NCBI GenBank assembly: GCA_030063045.1
Contig: JAQSEB010000240.1
Span: 85,838-149,837, forward strand
Origin: Pratylenchus scribneri
Lineage: Eukaryota; Nematoda; Chromadorea; Rhabditida; Pratylenchidae
Length of the DNA stretch: 64,000 bases
Reading direction: 5' to 3'
Numbering within the stretch: position 1 is the first letter of the stretch; each line of letters starts with the position of its first letter. A model generated the notes under the pieces. It searched no databases and was not told the DNA's origin. It was given only the letters and a program-made list of their open reading frames with translations. A program made the translations under genes and the position numbers. This document shows positions 12,029 to 23,336 of the stretch, piece after piece.

Positions 12029-12785
12029 ATAGGTCCCAGACTCGAAATCAATCAAATGATATACCAATCGACGCGTCTCGACGAGCTGAGTTCAAAAAAG
12101 CTAAAATTTTTATTGGGCAATCACTTTTGGCCAAGTTATTGCCATTAAAATCCATTTTCCCATAAAAGTGCTTGGTCCCCCCTATGGGTCGAAAATTTTT
12201 GAAATTTTTTCTTAATCATATTATAGCTCAATCGACGCGGCTTGATGAGCAGAATCCGAATCTGTGGTTGTTTGCGCCTAAAACCCAAAACTAAGAAAGT
12301 TATGGTCATTTTTGTCTCGCTGGAATGTGTTGGAACTGCGGAGGTAATGTAAGAGTGGACTCCGGAGTGTGCGTAGCCGAAGCGCGAGAACTGGACGAGT
12401 GCTTGGCGAGCGAAGCGAGCCAAGCACTCGTCTGGTCGCGCGGAGGCGGAGCACACGGAGGAGTCCACTCTGAAATGCCCACCGGAGCAGTTCCAATCCG
12501 TATTTCCTTTGCGCAACGGTAACTTTTTTATTTTTGATTTTTATGCGAAACCGATAGCAGATCCGTGTTCTGCACATCGAGACGCGTCGATTGATATATA
12601 ATATGCCGATACAAAAATTTTTAACTTTTTCGACCCAAAGGGGGGACCCTTCACTTTTATGAATTTTTAATGGCCATAACTTGGCCAAAAGTGGTTGCCC
12701 ACAAAAATTTTTGCTTTTTTGAACTCAGCTCGTCGAGACGAGTCGATTGGAATATCATTTGATTGATTTCGAGTCTGGGACCTAT
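12029..12785. repeat. 757-bp nested palindrome (fold-back element, core-motif family)
   Basis: Terminal arms ATAGGTCCCAGACTCG at 12029 and CGAGTCTGGGACCTAT ending at 12785 are exact complements. Inside them, arms pair for most of their length, through AAAAATTTTT, a CAACCACTTTTGGCC-like word, GGTCCCCCCT/AGGGGGGACC, and four copies of the core motif at 12066, 12230, 12574 and 12729 (two per arm, inverted). The centre is a GC-rich 170-bp block that is itself palindromic. Open frames crossing it on both strands mirror each other and reflect the palindrome, not genes. It is probably a non-autonomous fold-back transposon. Confidence 0.85.
12396..12430. repeat. perfect 12-bp hairpin at palindrome apex
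   Basis: CGAGTGCTTGGC and its exact complement flank an 11-base loop (GAGCGAAGCGA) at the centre of the 757-bp palindrome. Local GC content is far above the surroundings. Flanking words (GAGTGGACTCC and GGAGTCCACTC) extend the pairing outward. Confidence 0.85.
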
Positions 12786-12918
12786 GAACATATTTTTCCT
12801 TTTTTGTTTAACTGAAATTCTACAAACTCTTTTACAATAAATCAGTATATTCCATCAATCTCATCATCATCATAGGCCATCCACGATCCATATTTCCCAT
12901 CCATATCAACTTTACTGT

Positions 12919-15486
12919 TCAATGCTCACTCATCATACTTAGCATTTTTTCGACACATTTGGCCATCAATTTGATAATTTCATTACATTTTTGGATTTTA
13001 ATTTCAATGCTTTTATCAGGCATTGTGTTGAAGGATTGTATCAATTGGTCAATTTTGACAAATTTCGACATCAATTTAGAATTTATTTGAACATTATCCA
13101 TCACTGATTGTTTATTTTCCTCAAATAATTTGATGCCTTCCTGAAAACAAATTTTTACAATTAAGAAAGGTTGTAAAAGAAAATATACCTCAATTGAATT
13201 TAATACTCCAGAATACCATTCTTTTAGAGCAGCAGAGGGGTCGATATCCTGCATAGTACTCAAAAATTAATTAAAATGCAATAAAAGAATATACATTGTG
13301 CAATTTCTTCATTTTTATTTGATAATCTTGTCCCCATTCAAATTTTTTTGATGCATCAATGAATTTCGCCTTAAAAAAGAAAAAACATATCAAGTTTTTG
13401 GTAAATTAATTTATAAACTTTATGAATTTATTTTTTAGAATTTAATGAATTTTTTATTAGAAAATTAGATTTAAAAAATTACGAAAATTCCGTTGAATGA
13501 AATAAAAAAATTCCGTACTGAATTGTTTATTTTCAGAAATATTTTTTATTTTAACATTACTTGAATTTCCAATAATGTTTCCACTTTCTTTAAGCAATCA
13601 GCAGCAGATATTTTTTCAATCTTCTGAATTAATTTTTATTTCTTTGTTATGTTATAAATGATTTAACTATAATTTTTTTTATGATTTTTAAATATTTACA
13701 TTTTACTGACAATGTTTAAAAATTGTCAAAACTATGCAAAATATTTTCTATTTTATAAAATTAATTTTTAATTTATTTTTTTTCGGCTTTCATTTCTTTC
13801 TTCTCTAATTCTCGGAGGATATCAGGATAATATAGAATCCTCCCTTTCTTTGAGCCCAAAGGCAGTTTTCTCATTAATTTTTAAATTTAGACCGTCCATT
13901 TTGCCATTTCATAACTTTTTAAAGACATGGAAGTGATTATCTCTTTATGAATAGAGTAGGACAGAGTTTCGGTTTCAGAAAATCGATAAATTTTCAAACC
14001 GAAATTTGGAAATTTTGCTCAAAATAACCGAATAGGAGAAACCGAAACCGACTTTTTTCAAAAACCGAAAACCGGTTTAAAAACCGAGCCATCTAAAAAC
14101 CGATTCTGTCCTACTCTATTTATGCAGCTATGGAACAAATAAAAAAGATTGTAATAATTTTATTTATTTAATTTAATATTAATTAAAATTTAAATTTACT
14201 TGATGAGAAGTGGATGCCGATGGAGAATTTTGGGAAAGATTGACGGAAATTGTGTCTGGAGTAGGATTGGCGGAAAAATCGAACAAAATACGTAGCATTT
14301 TTTCGATGAATTGATCAATCAATTTGACTAATTCATTACATTTTTGGATATTAATATCAATGGTTTTATCAGGCATTGTGTTGAAAGATTGTATCAATTG
14401 GTCAATTTTGGCAAATATCGACATTAAATGGGAATTTTTTTGGGCATTATCCATCAATGATTGTTTATTTTCCTCAAATAATTTGATGCCTTCCTGAAAA
14501 CAAATACTAAGAATTATTGGGAAGTTAGAAAAGTGGAATATACCTGCATTAAATTCCATTCTTTTAGAGCATTTGAAAATTTGACCTAAAAAATGATAAA
14601 AAAATTATTTAAAATTTGAGTAATTAATTTAATTCAATTTGTATTATTTTATTTTTTTTGTTTATATTTCTGAAATTTTTTAGAAAATATAATTAAAAAT
14701 AATTCTAAAAATTTCGTGAAATAAATTGAATAAAAAAAAGTATATATTTATTATATTCAACAATAATTCAAAATAATTAAAATAATTATTATCTGTTTTA
14801 CAATTACTTTGATTTTTAATAATGTGAGGCGATTTTTTCTTTCATTGTCAAACATTTTATGTGCTTGCCGTAAAATTTTTTTCTGTTCTTCATCCGCCGA
14901 TGGTATTTCTAATGCCGTTTTCAAAATAGTTTGCAATTTGTTAATTTTATCCGTTCTTGGTTTTACCTTAACCAATTGTTCATTACAATTCTTGAGAGAA
15001 TCGTTTTTTTCTTGAACAGATTCATGAATAAAATAAGATCCCAATAATAATTCCACTTTCGACAAGGAACCTTCAATTTGACTCTGAATTAATCTTTATC
15101 AAATTAAAAATTGCATTTTTATAATTTTTAAATATTTACATTTTTTTTTGACAATGTTCATCAAAATTTTCAAAATTTTCTATTCTTTTTTTTAAATTCT
15201 ATTTCTTTGTTTGCATTTTCCAATTCGGGAGATAAAGAGAGGGCCGGCCACCCTTTTATTAAATCAAACAAAAATCTTTATCAATTTTGAATTTTGGCCG
15301 TAGCCAATGAACAAATAAAAGAATAATTTTATTTATTTAATTTATGTTCATATTTCAAAAAATATAAAATTAACTTACTTGCTGAGAAGTGGATACCGAC
15401 GGAGGATTAGGTGTAGAATTTACAGAAATTAGTAAAAATAAGGTAGCAACAATTGTAAAAGGCATCAAAATAGTTGGATGAAACAT
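12919..15486 (-). CDS. secreted protein with duplicated coiled-coil module, 379 aa, unknown family
   Basis: Eight exons on the minus strand: 15379..15486, 14808..15083, 14544..14585, 14200..14493, 13561..13623, 13295..13369, 13189..13248, 12919..13140; 380 codons, every exon phase 0. Exon 1 encodes a clear signal peptide (MFHPTILMPFTIVATLFLLI) and a short SVSTSQQ linker. Exons 2-4 and 5-8 form two related modules. Each has KVELLL or KVETLL, then ALKEW, then a long helix EGIKLFEENKQS...MDN...NTMPDK...IQKCNE...EKML. Exon 4 ends in a linker SPSASTSHQ that resembles the exon 1 tail, so the whole block was duplicated. No Cys-rich or enzymatic motif is seen. In a plant parasite such small secreted helical proteins are effector candidates, but that is inference only. 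Confidence 0.8.
13950..14120. mobile_element. 171-bp TIR element (MITE)
   Basis: Terminal inverted repeats AATAGAGTAGGACAGA at 13950..13965 and the complement at 14105..14120 are exact over 16 bp. A TTATG word flanks both ends and may be the target duplication. The interior is rich in AAACCG words. It lies in the intron between the two modules of the secreted-protein gene and has no coding capacity. Confidence 0.75.
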
Positions 15487-17274
15487 TTTTGAAAATTGGA
15501 ATGAATTTTTTGATGGATTTGAGCAATTTAATTGACCATTATATTGGACAAAATTAAATGCTCGGCTGATTAGGGAAAAAATCAAAATACAATGTCCGAT
15601 TGATCATTTTTTGCCCCATTTTATTTTGTTTGGCATAGAATAAATTCACCCATCATTTTAGAAGATGGAATTTGGAAGAATGTGATTGGGTATTAGGCAT
15701 TTTGGGTAGGAAACAAATATCATATATGGCGGAATTTTATTCGGTTGATCATTATTCCCGGTTCCCGCAATCCCCCCCCCCCCTTTCCCCCCATTTATTT
15801 TGTTTGGCAGATTGGAATCAGGGATGGGCGAAATTTTGTTTTGGATTTTTCTATTTTTGGCTCTTTCGTTGCGTTTTATGAAAAAATGGGAAAATTAACG
15901 CAAAAAAAACGCAAGAAATTAGTTAAACTTTTTCTAAAAAAATTCAAAAAATAGATTATTTTAAAGAAATTTGCTCTAAACAAAAATGGGTTACGAATGT
16001 GTCGGATTTAGTCCCCAAATATTCATAAAAAAATACATTAATGGGATTAAACAATTAGCAAAATTAAAGAGTGAAAATTTCAAATAATTTTTTATTTATA
16101 TTATTAAAAATTTTAAATATTATAAACTCCATGGATAATATTAAATTTTATTTGTTAATGCATCGAATTAAAAATTCAACCGAGTTTATGCATAGGACGC
16201 TTTAGTAGAATCACCAGCATAGTTATTATTTTGATTCATAAATTCTCAAGGGTCTCTTTCCAACTCTAAAAAATAGAATACCTTAAAATTTGCTTCGCCA
16301 AATATCACACCAAAAAAGCCATTTCTGTAGTCACAAGAATATGGCATAAACAACTCATCAGAAACATTTGATTTGATGATTTCTTCGCATTTTTTCTATA
16401 AGAAAATTCGATCAAAAATCACTTATTTTCCGAATTCTGTCTGATGTTTGATTTACCGAATTAGGTTCACCTTTGTTCAACTTTCTTTTAAATTAATTTA
16501 TATTGCCTTTTCATTCATTAATAATCCCTCTTTTCAATTTGACAATATTTTACAATGTGTTCGTTTTTCCCTTTCAAGTGGCAATTTCTGTCCATTGAGA
16601 TTTAGGAAATGAAGGGAAAAGCCGTCGCCTCAATCCATTCAATCGATGCGCGAATGAATGGGGCCATTAGAGGAGGAGGGTTTTTGGGCCATCGATGAGA
16701 AAAATGCATTTGTAGACGAATGAAGATGAAGACACAAAAAGGATGAAAGGGCAAAACGACGGATTTGAGGGAATGAATAGTCAAACAAAGAAAACAAAAC
16801 AGTTCAATGGCTCTGTGGTCCCAATTCAAGACTGAGCAAATCCATCACACAACAGTTAGTAAATTTTTTATTGCTTCACCTCGTGGTTTCCGATGCCTTA
16901 AAATAACAATATTTATGTAAACTAATGGAGATGGCTTAATATATTTTGTTTATGAATGAATATTGTTTTTGGGATTTATTTGGCTCATCAAGCAGTAGCA
17001 GCTGATAATGATTCAAAATATTATTTTTTATATTTATCTATTCTCTTTATTTCCTAATAAGAAGATCAAATGGCTCTCCAAAATTTTTGTCCAATTTTTA
17101 ATTAATTCGAGCACTTTAATATAAACTGCTTTTTATTTTAATCTGATCTTAAATAATTTTGACTCTTATTTTTAATTTTTTGTTCCTTCCAATGAGATTT
17201 AATTTTATCCAAATTGTGATCTTACCGATATTTTATTTTTATTAATTTTAGATTTAAATATATAATATAATAAA
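15487..17274. other. intergenic, no gene seen
   Basis: About 1.8 kb between the divergently transcribed secreted-protein and bestrophin genes, so it should hold both promoters. It contains a C-run near 15770..15783. Short open frames at 15672-15954 and 16602-16829 lack protein character and were not called. Confidence 0.45.
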
Positions 17275-20200
17275 ATGACAATCACATATTCATTGGATGT
17301 GTCTTCATCAACATTCCTTGGAATCCATCGACTTTTGCTCCGATGGAAAGGCAGCATTTGGAAATCGACTTGGCCCGAATTGGTTTGCTGGTTGGCCGCA
17401 TATTTTGGGCTGTCGTTTTGCTATCGATACATGATGGATAAAGACCAACAAATGTAAAAAAATGAGGAATTAATTAAAATATATTGATATTAGACTAAAT
17501 ATGCCATAGCTATTCAAAATACATATTTTTACTAAAAATAAATTAACATTTTTAATGAATTTTGACAATTTCAGGTATTTTGAAGATTTGTGTGTCTTCT
17601 TCAACACTTATTCTGAATATATAGTAAATTGACTTCATTTATTACCTAATAAATTAATTTCCCTTCCAGCCAATTACATTCATGCTTGGCTTCTATGTTT
17701 CCGCTGTATTCAGTCGATGGGGAGAAATTTTCATGAATTTGGGATGGATCGATTCGTTCGTATTTTCTGTTATTTTATATTTATTTTTTACATTTCTAGG
17801 CCGGCTATATTGATAGCCACAATTGTGCGTGGGACCACTGAAGAAGCGCGAAATATCCGGCGAAATATTGTCCGCTATTTGGTTGGAAAATAATTTTATA
17901 AATATGATATTAAATTAGAATTACCTTTTGAAATAATATTAATTGGAAAATTAAAAATAATTATTTAAAAAATTTAGGAATTTTTATTTTGACTATACGG
18001 AATATACTTAGGCTTTGGTGAAAGACAAGATATAGGGTATAGAGTATAGGCAAGGGTTCATAATACTTCATACCGATTAGTTTTATAATTTTGGAAGTGA
18101 TATAATTTTTGAATATTTTTTAGTGTTTTGAAATGTTGATTTTTCTTCACTAAAAATATTTTTGTCAAATTCACTGTTTTTATTATCAAATTAAATGATT
18201 TAATTTGTTTTATTTTTTTATTAAAAAGTGAATTCAAAAAATGTTATTAAATTCGTATTTATTTCTGAAAATTGCTGACTGAATTTAATATGAAATTATA
18301 ATCCTTATTATGACACCCCAATACCATAAACATTTCCTAAAATTAATTTATAGGTTTTGGTGCAAGCCATGGTCTATCGCGACATCAGTGCCTGCGTGAA
18401 AAAACGTTTTCCCACAATGGACCATTTGGTGACGGCTGGCATTATGACACCAAATGAGCTGAAGGAATTTGATGCAATCCAAACGGAACACATCAAATAT
18501 TGGACACCAATTCAATGGGCATTTCTTTTGTTGAGAAAGGCACGAGATAAAGGCCTAATTGACAGTGATTTCATTTACGTGGACATGCTCGAGAAAATTC
18601 GCCAATATCGAGTCAATGTGCTCACATTGACACTTTATGGTAAATTTAATAAATGCTTTTATATTTAAAATGGATTTTTTTTAAAAAGAATTATTTTCTT
18701 TTTGATGTTATTTGTTTGTTTAATTTTTATTCAATGCCAAATTATGGCCTAAATTAAAATGGATTTTTTGAATTACTTAATTTGTGTTTAGCTTGATTAA
18801 TACATATTGTAATTGAAAAAAATTGCATTGGGTAATCTACGTACGATAGAAGAGAATTATATTTAAAATTCTCGAAACAAAATACTTAAACTTAACAGAG
18901 TAACAAATTTCAAACTAAAATGCTTCTTGCCCCAATAAGTGATCCTTATAGAAGTTTGTTGGACAAAAATTTTCCACATTTTATAATCAAGGATTTTTTC
19001 TTTTTTTCACGTTTTTCCATTGGATTGAATTTTTATCCATATTTATTCATTTGCAAAATTTAACTCTAAATAAGTCTTTTTGTCATGATTACCTGAATTT
19101 TTAATTCACTTTAATTAAAATTTGGTATATTAAACAGATTGGGTGCCAATCCCATTGGTTTACACGCAAGTGGTGAATTTGGCCGTCCGTGCCTATTTTC
19201 TTATTGCCTTAATGGGACGACAATATTTGATTGGCGAAAGGAATTTACCTGGAAAAACGGTTTGTTTTATTCGAATTGATTAAAAATAATAAATTTCCAT
19301 GAATTTAAAGAATATTGATTTGTTCTTTCCCATTATGACAATTATGCAATTCCTCTTTTATATGGGATGGATTAAAGTGGCCGAAGTGATGTTGAACCCA
19401 TTTGGAGAGGTTCTCATTTTTTAAATAATTTTATTTTTAATTTAAAAATAAAGTTTAAATTTTAAGCATATTTCCATTGAATTTCTAATTATTAAAAAAA
19501 TAAATTTAAATAAATTGAGCAAAATTTATTTAAATTTATGGCCAATTTGTTATATTTCCATAATGAAATTTTTATTAAAAATATATTCTAAAAAATTTAA
19601 ATACTAAATCTAATAAAATAATAGATTTTTTCTGACAAAAATATAAATTTACTCAATTTATCCCATTTTTCCATCCAAAGGATGATGAGGATTTTGAAAC
19701 GAATTGGATCATTGACCGAAATTTGCAAGTTGGTTTATGCATTGTGGATGATTGCTATGGACGAGTGCCAAACTTGGAAAGGGACCAATTCTGGGAACAA
19801 AGCAATCCTCAGCTGCTTTACACAAAAGAAAGTGCGGCACGGCACCAGCATCCAATGATGGGTTCATGCAATGATATGTTAGTTTAGTTTAGATACCGTA
19901 AACTTTTTTTTTTATTCTCATATCCTCTAATAAGTTCAATTTTGATGACCTATAGTTACTCTTTAGGGCGAACTTTTGAAAATTTTTTAGAAATTTTTAA
20001 TTCCCCAAAGCTGTATAAAATCCGCTATAATTTGTTCAAAAATGTACATAAATAAGGAGATGGACTCTCAATTTACTTAATTTTTTAAGAGATTGAAAAT
20101 AATTCCCCATGTGGAATTAGAAGAAGTTATACGGTATTTAAGGAATAAAAATAATTAAAAAGTTTTATAACTAATTTTTTGATTTTAATATTTATTATCA

Positions 20201-21622
20201 TTAATTTTAAATTAACATTATATTTAATAGATAGTAGCTTCAGTTAAAAAAAAATATTACCTATATCTATTCATTTTAAAAATTTAAATAAAAAATAAAA
20301 TTTTATGTAAAATTATAATTGTGACATTTCAAAATACTACTATTAAAAATATCATTTCCAATAATTTTCATTTTCAGCAATCAACAAGAGGATGCCCTCC
20401 TTTTGCCTACCCCAAAACGCCGGCTAATGTCCACGGTGGCTGGACCCGAATTTGGAGGCCATAGTAATGCAGCATTCTCTGCTGGGGATGAGGAAAAAGG
20501 TGGAGGAGGCGAAGGCAATGAATGCATTGTGCCAGTCCATAATCATAATCCAAGCAGGCGAATCAGGCAAATTATACTTTTTAAATTATTAATTTATATA
20601 ATATTGATTAAAAAAACAAAATTAATCCCATTTCAAAATGCTTTTCCATTTTCCCATTTCAGTGTTGTGCAGAATGCCTATGCCGAAAGTGGATTGGGTC
20701 CAAACCGATTATTGGACACAGTTCGCCGGAAATTCTCACGCGCTTCCACCCATCGACGAGGTTATTTTATTTTTAATTTTCCTAAATAATAATAAAAAAC
20801 AGGATCCAATGATCCGGAGAATCGATCCAATTTCGATCGGACACAGCATTCAAGGCATGTCTTAAATAAATTAAATATTTTTTTATTTTCTAAAATTATA
20901 TTTTTGGTCGACTTAATTCGTTATTTATAAAATTTAAACCAAAATTTTAAGAGCTTCAACTCAATCCGTTCAATCGAATGCCTCTATTAACGAAGGCTCT
21001 GTCCAATCATTCCTTTGGGGTGGCCAAACAAAATTAAATGGAAATGAAGGAAAAAATTTTAAAGTAAGAATAACAATGCTCATTATTTAAAAATAATCAG
21101 AAAAATTAATTTACTAAATGCTTTTTTGTAGGGCCAAAAGTATTGGTATCAGTGAGGAAATATTGACATTATTAAATTTTAATTAGATTTGTAGAATAAT
21201 GTTCATTATTTTGTATTTTTAAAAATACTTAAAATTGTTTTACATATTCAAACCAAGTTTGAATTTAGACTAATTAGCTATTAGCTATTATTTTAATTTT
21301 TTAAAAATGAAATTTATTTATTATAAAGTATTTCCAATATATCTTGATTAATTTTTTACATCAGCAAACGGAATTGAACGCAGAAAATGTGGCCAATGTT
21401 CATTCGGACCAAAATCATCTAAAAATAATGAACAATTCCCTGCCAGCAATTCAAGAGGAGGAAATGAGTGAAAATGGAGGCAGCAGCCATCTCGGAGAAA
21501 ACATCAACAAGAATTCGGCAAGCAGTACATCTTTGGACACAGTCTCGGACACAAGTGGCAGTTCGGCAGCTGGAGGAAATGGGAATGCGGATGGAAGAGA
21601 ATTTAATCAAAGAGAAGGCTGA
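17275..21622 (+). CDS. bestrophin-family chloride channel, 602 aa (long form)
   Basis: Thirteen exons: 17275..17453, 17575..17623, 17670..17755, 17800..17881, 18354..18639, 19138..19259, 19311..19409, 19681..19877, 20378..20566, 20663..20760, 20803..20854, 20952..21063, 21365..21622. Conserved core features: start [11 protein letters not shown], the membrane region with [14 protein letters not shown], the cytosolic helix [21 protein letters not shown], and the acidic calcium clasp [14 protein letters not shown] near residues 297-310, followed by [11 protein letters not shown]. Family role: pentameric Ca2+-gated anion channel of the plasma membrane. The C-tail beyond about residue 370 is low complexity and poorly conserved. 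Introns after 20566 and 20854 use GC donors. An alternative last exon at 21132..21155 would end the protein at 524 aa. Intron 8 holds a MITE. Confidence 0.93.
19893..20137. mobile_element. 245-bp MITE-like TIR element in bestrophin intron
   Basis: Ends ATACCGTAAACTT and AAGTTATACGGTAT form imperfect inverted repeats (13-14 bp), and subterminal AT-rich words also pair loosely. There is no coding frame. A similar but weaker pair occurs at 58637..58863. Confidence 0.6.
21132..21155 (+). other. possible alternative terminal exon of the bestrophin gene
   Basis: After a TTTTTTGTAG acceptor, the sequence reads GQKYWYQ and stops, in phase with the exon ending at 21063. Using it would replace the Ser/Asn-rich last exon at 21365..21622 and give a 524-aa protein. 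Both acceptors are plausible, and only transcript data can tell which is used. Confidence 0.4.
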
Positions 21623-23336
21623 TTAAATAATGAATGGCCTAAATGGCTAATAAAATGCATTTATAATGTGTTGATTATTAAATAAAAAAACATTTTAAAA
21701 GAGGATTTATTAATGAAAGATAAAAAAAAAAGAAATTTAAACAAAAGGTTTATATTTACTTATTTCGGTTCAAACATCAGGCAGAGTGTAAAAATTGAAA
21801 CTTTTTTGACGGAATTGGCATACTGTTAAAAGAATGGAAATATATAATCAATCAATTGCGATAATCAACTGATTAATAAGATCAATTTGAATAATCGAAT
21901 TAATCTCTCTGCAAATTCAAATTTATCTATTATCCTGAATAGTTAGCATTAGCACCATTACAAAAAATGGCTTATTAGCAAATAAACCCAAAAAACGGAA
22001 TAAATTATTTCTATCGCTGAATTGGAACGGATAATATCGCTAAGTTATGATTTAATGCATTTTTTCCTCATCGTCAAATGATAATAAACAGGAAAACAAT
22101 AAAATGAAAGCAAATACCAGTTTTGATGGTTTTCCAGGCACTTAGACAATTGCAAATCCGCAACAATAAATGATATAAAAATTGGGTTTGATTGAATGGC
22201 ATTTGATCGCTGGATAATCCGTGCATTAAAAAATGTGCATTAATCCAATCCAAAAGAATCCAATAAAAAATTTGTGAATGATGAGCTTATCCTCTGTTCT
22301 TCTTCTCATTAAAAAACGCCCATTGCGTTCAGCCATTTCCCGCATTCCATGGAAAGGAAATTTGGAACTTGATTGGATTAAAAGGCGAAGAAAACGCAAA
22401 TAAAAGCAATAAAAAGGATAATCGCCGCAGTTTTATATTGTATCTTTTTTTGCTTTATTTTTTACTCAAATCAACAATAAAAATTTCCATTAATTTGGAA
22501 TTATTCATTCGTTTCGCTTAATTATTTTTAGGGAATTATCAATTAATAAATGTAAGCAAAAAAGTGCCAAAACAAATTCCGCATTCAAATTTTTAAAATT
22601 TTCAAAAAGAAAGAGATAAGCAGGGAATTTTTTTATTGTTTATTAAAAGGGAAAAATCAAAAATGAAATAAAAATTTGCATTCTTCCCAAACAAAAAAAT
22701 ATGAAAAATTTCACACTTTTTCTTTTTTATTCATATTTTAAAAAATTAGGTCGACTAATAAATTTATAAAATTTTATTTTTATTATTTATATTTGTCCTT
22801 TGATGTCATTTAGTTCCGCTAAATTAATTAAAAATAATGGTTAATAAATAATTTTTTGAATAAATGCTTCTCATTTTGGGTGGAACTAGACAACATTTTT
22901 GGTTGTTGTTCACCGAAAATCATAGTTAAAGAGCAAAACCACAGCATGAATTGGGGGAAATAAAGGAAATTGATGGGTGTGGGAAAAGCGGAGAAAAACA
23001 ACGCGTCATGCGCATCAAAGCCAACATTCCCCAAATAATTATGGCCAAATCCAAGGGCGAAGGTGGCCGCTCCTTTCTCTAAAAATCGGGTTAATTAGCC
23101 CGTAAAATTCTTTTTGAGCGGAAAACTTGTTCCCCTCTGCTTCCTTTGACTATTTTTTTTTATTGTTGCTGGATTCACTTTTTCGCGGTTGCGCGTGATT
23201 AAAATGCTGCTTTCTTCTTCTTTTCCTAGTCAAATTCTCCAGAGCCACCTCCAACCGTGATTCGCTTATTCCCATATATTTCATTTAAAAAGGGCAGCCA
23301 ATTAACTCATTTTAAGCATTTCCCAGGCAAACAAAA
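21623..23336. other. intergenic, no gene seen
   Basis: About 1.7 kb between bestrophin and collagen C. AATAAA words just after 21670 may be the bestrophin polyadenylation signal. The rest is AT-rich, with no supportable frame. Confidence 0.45.

Noticed and set aside
12145..12688. Overlapping frames on both strands at the palindrome
   Set aside because: The two strands encode mirrored sequence because of the inverted repeat; no splice partners or conserved domains.
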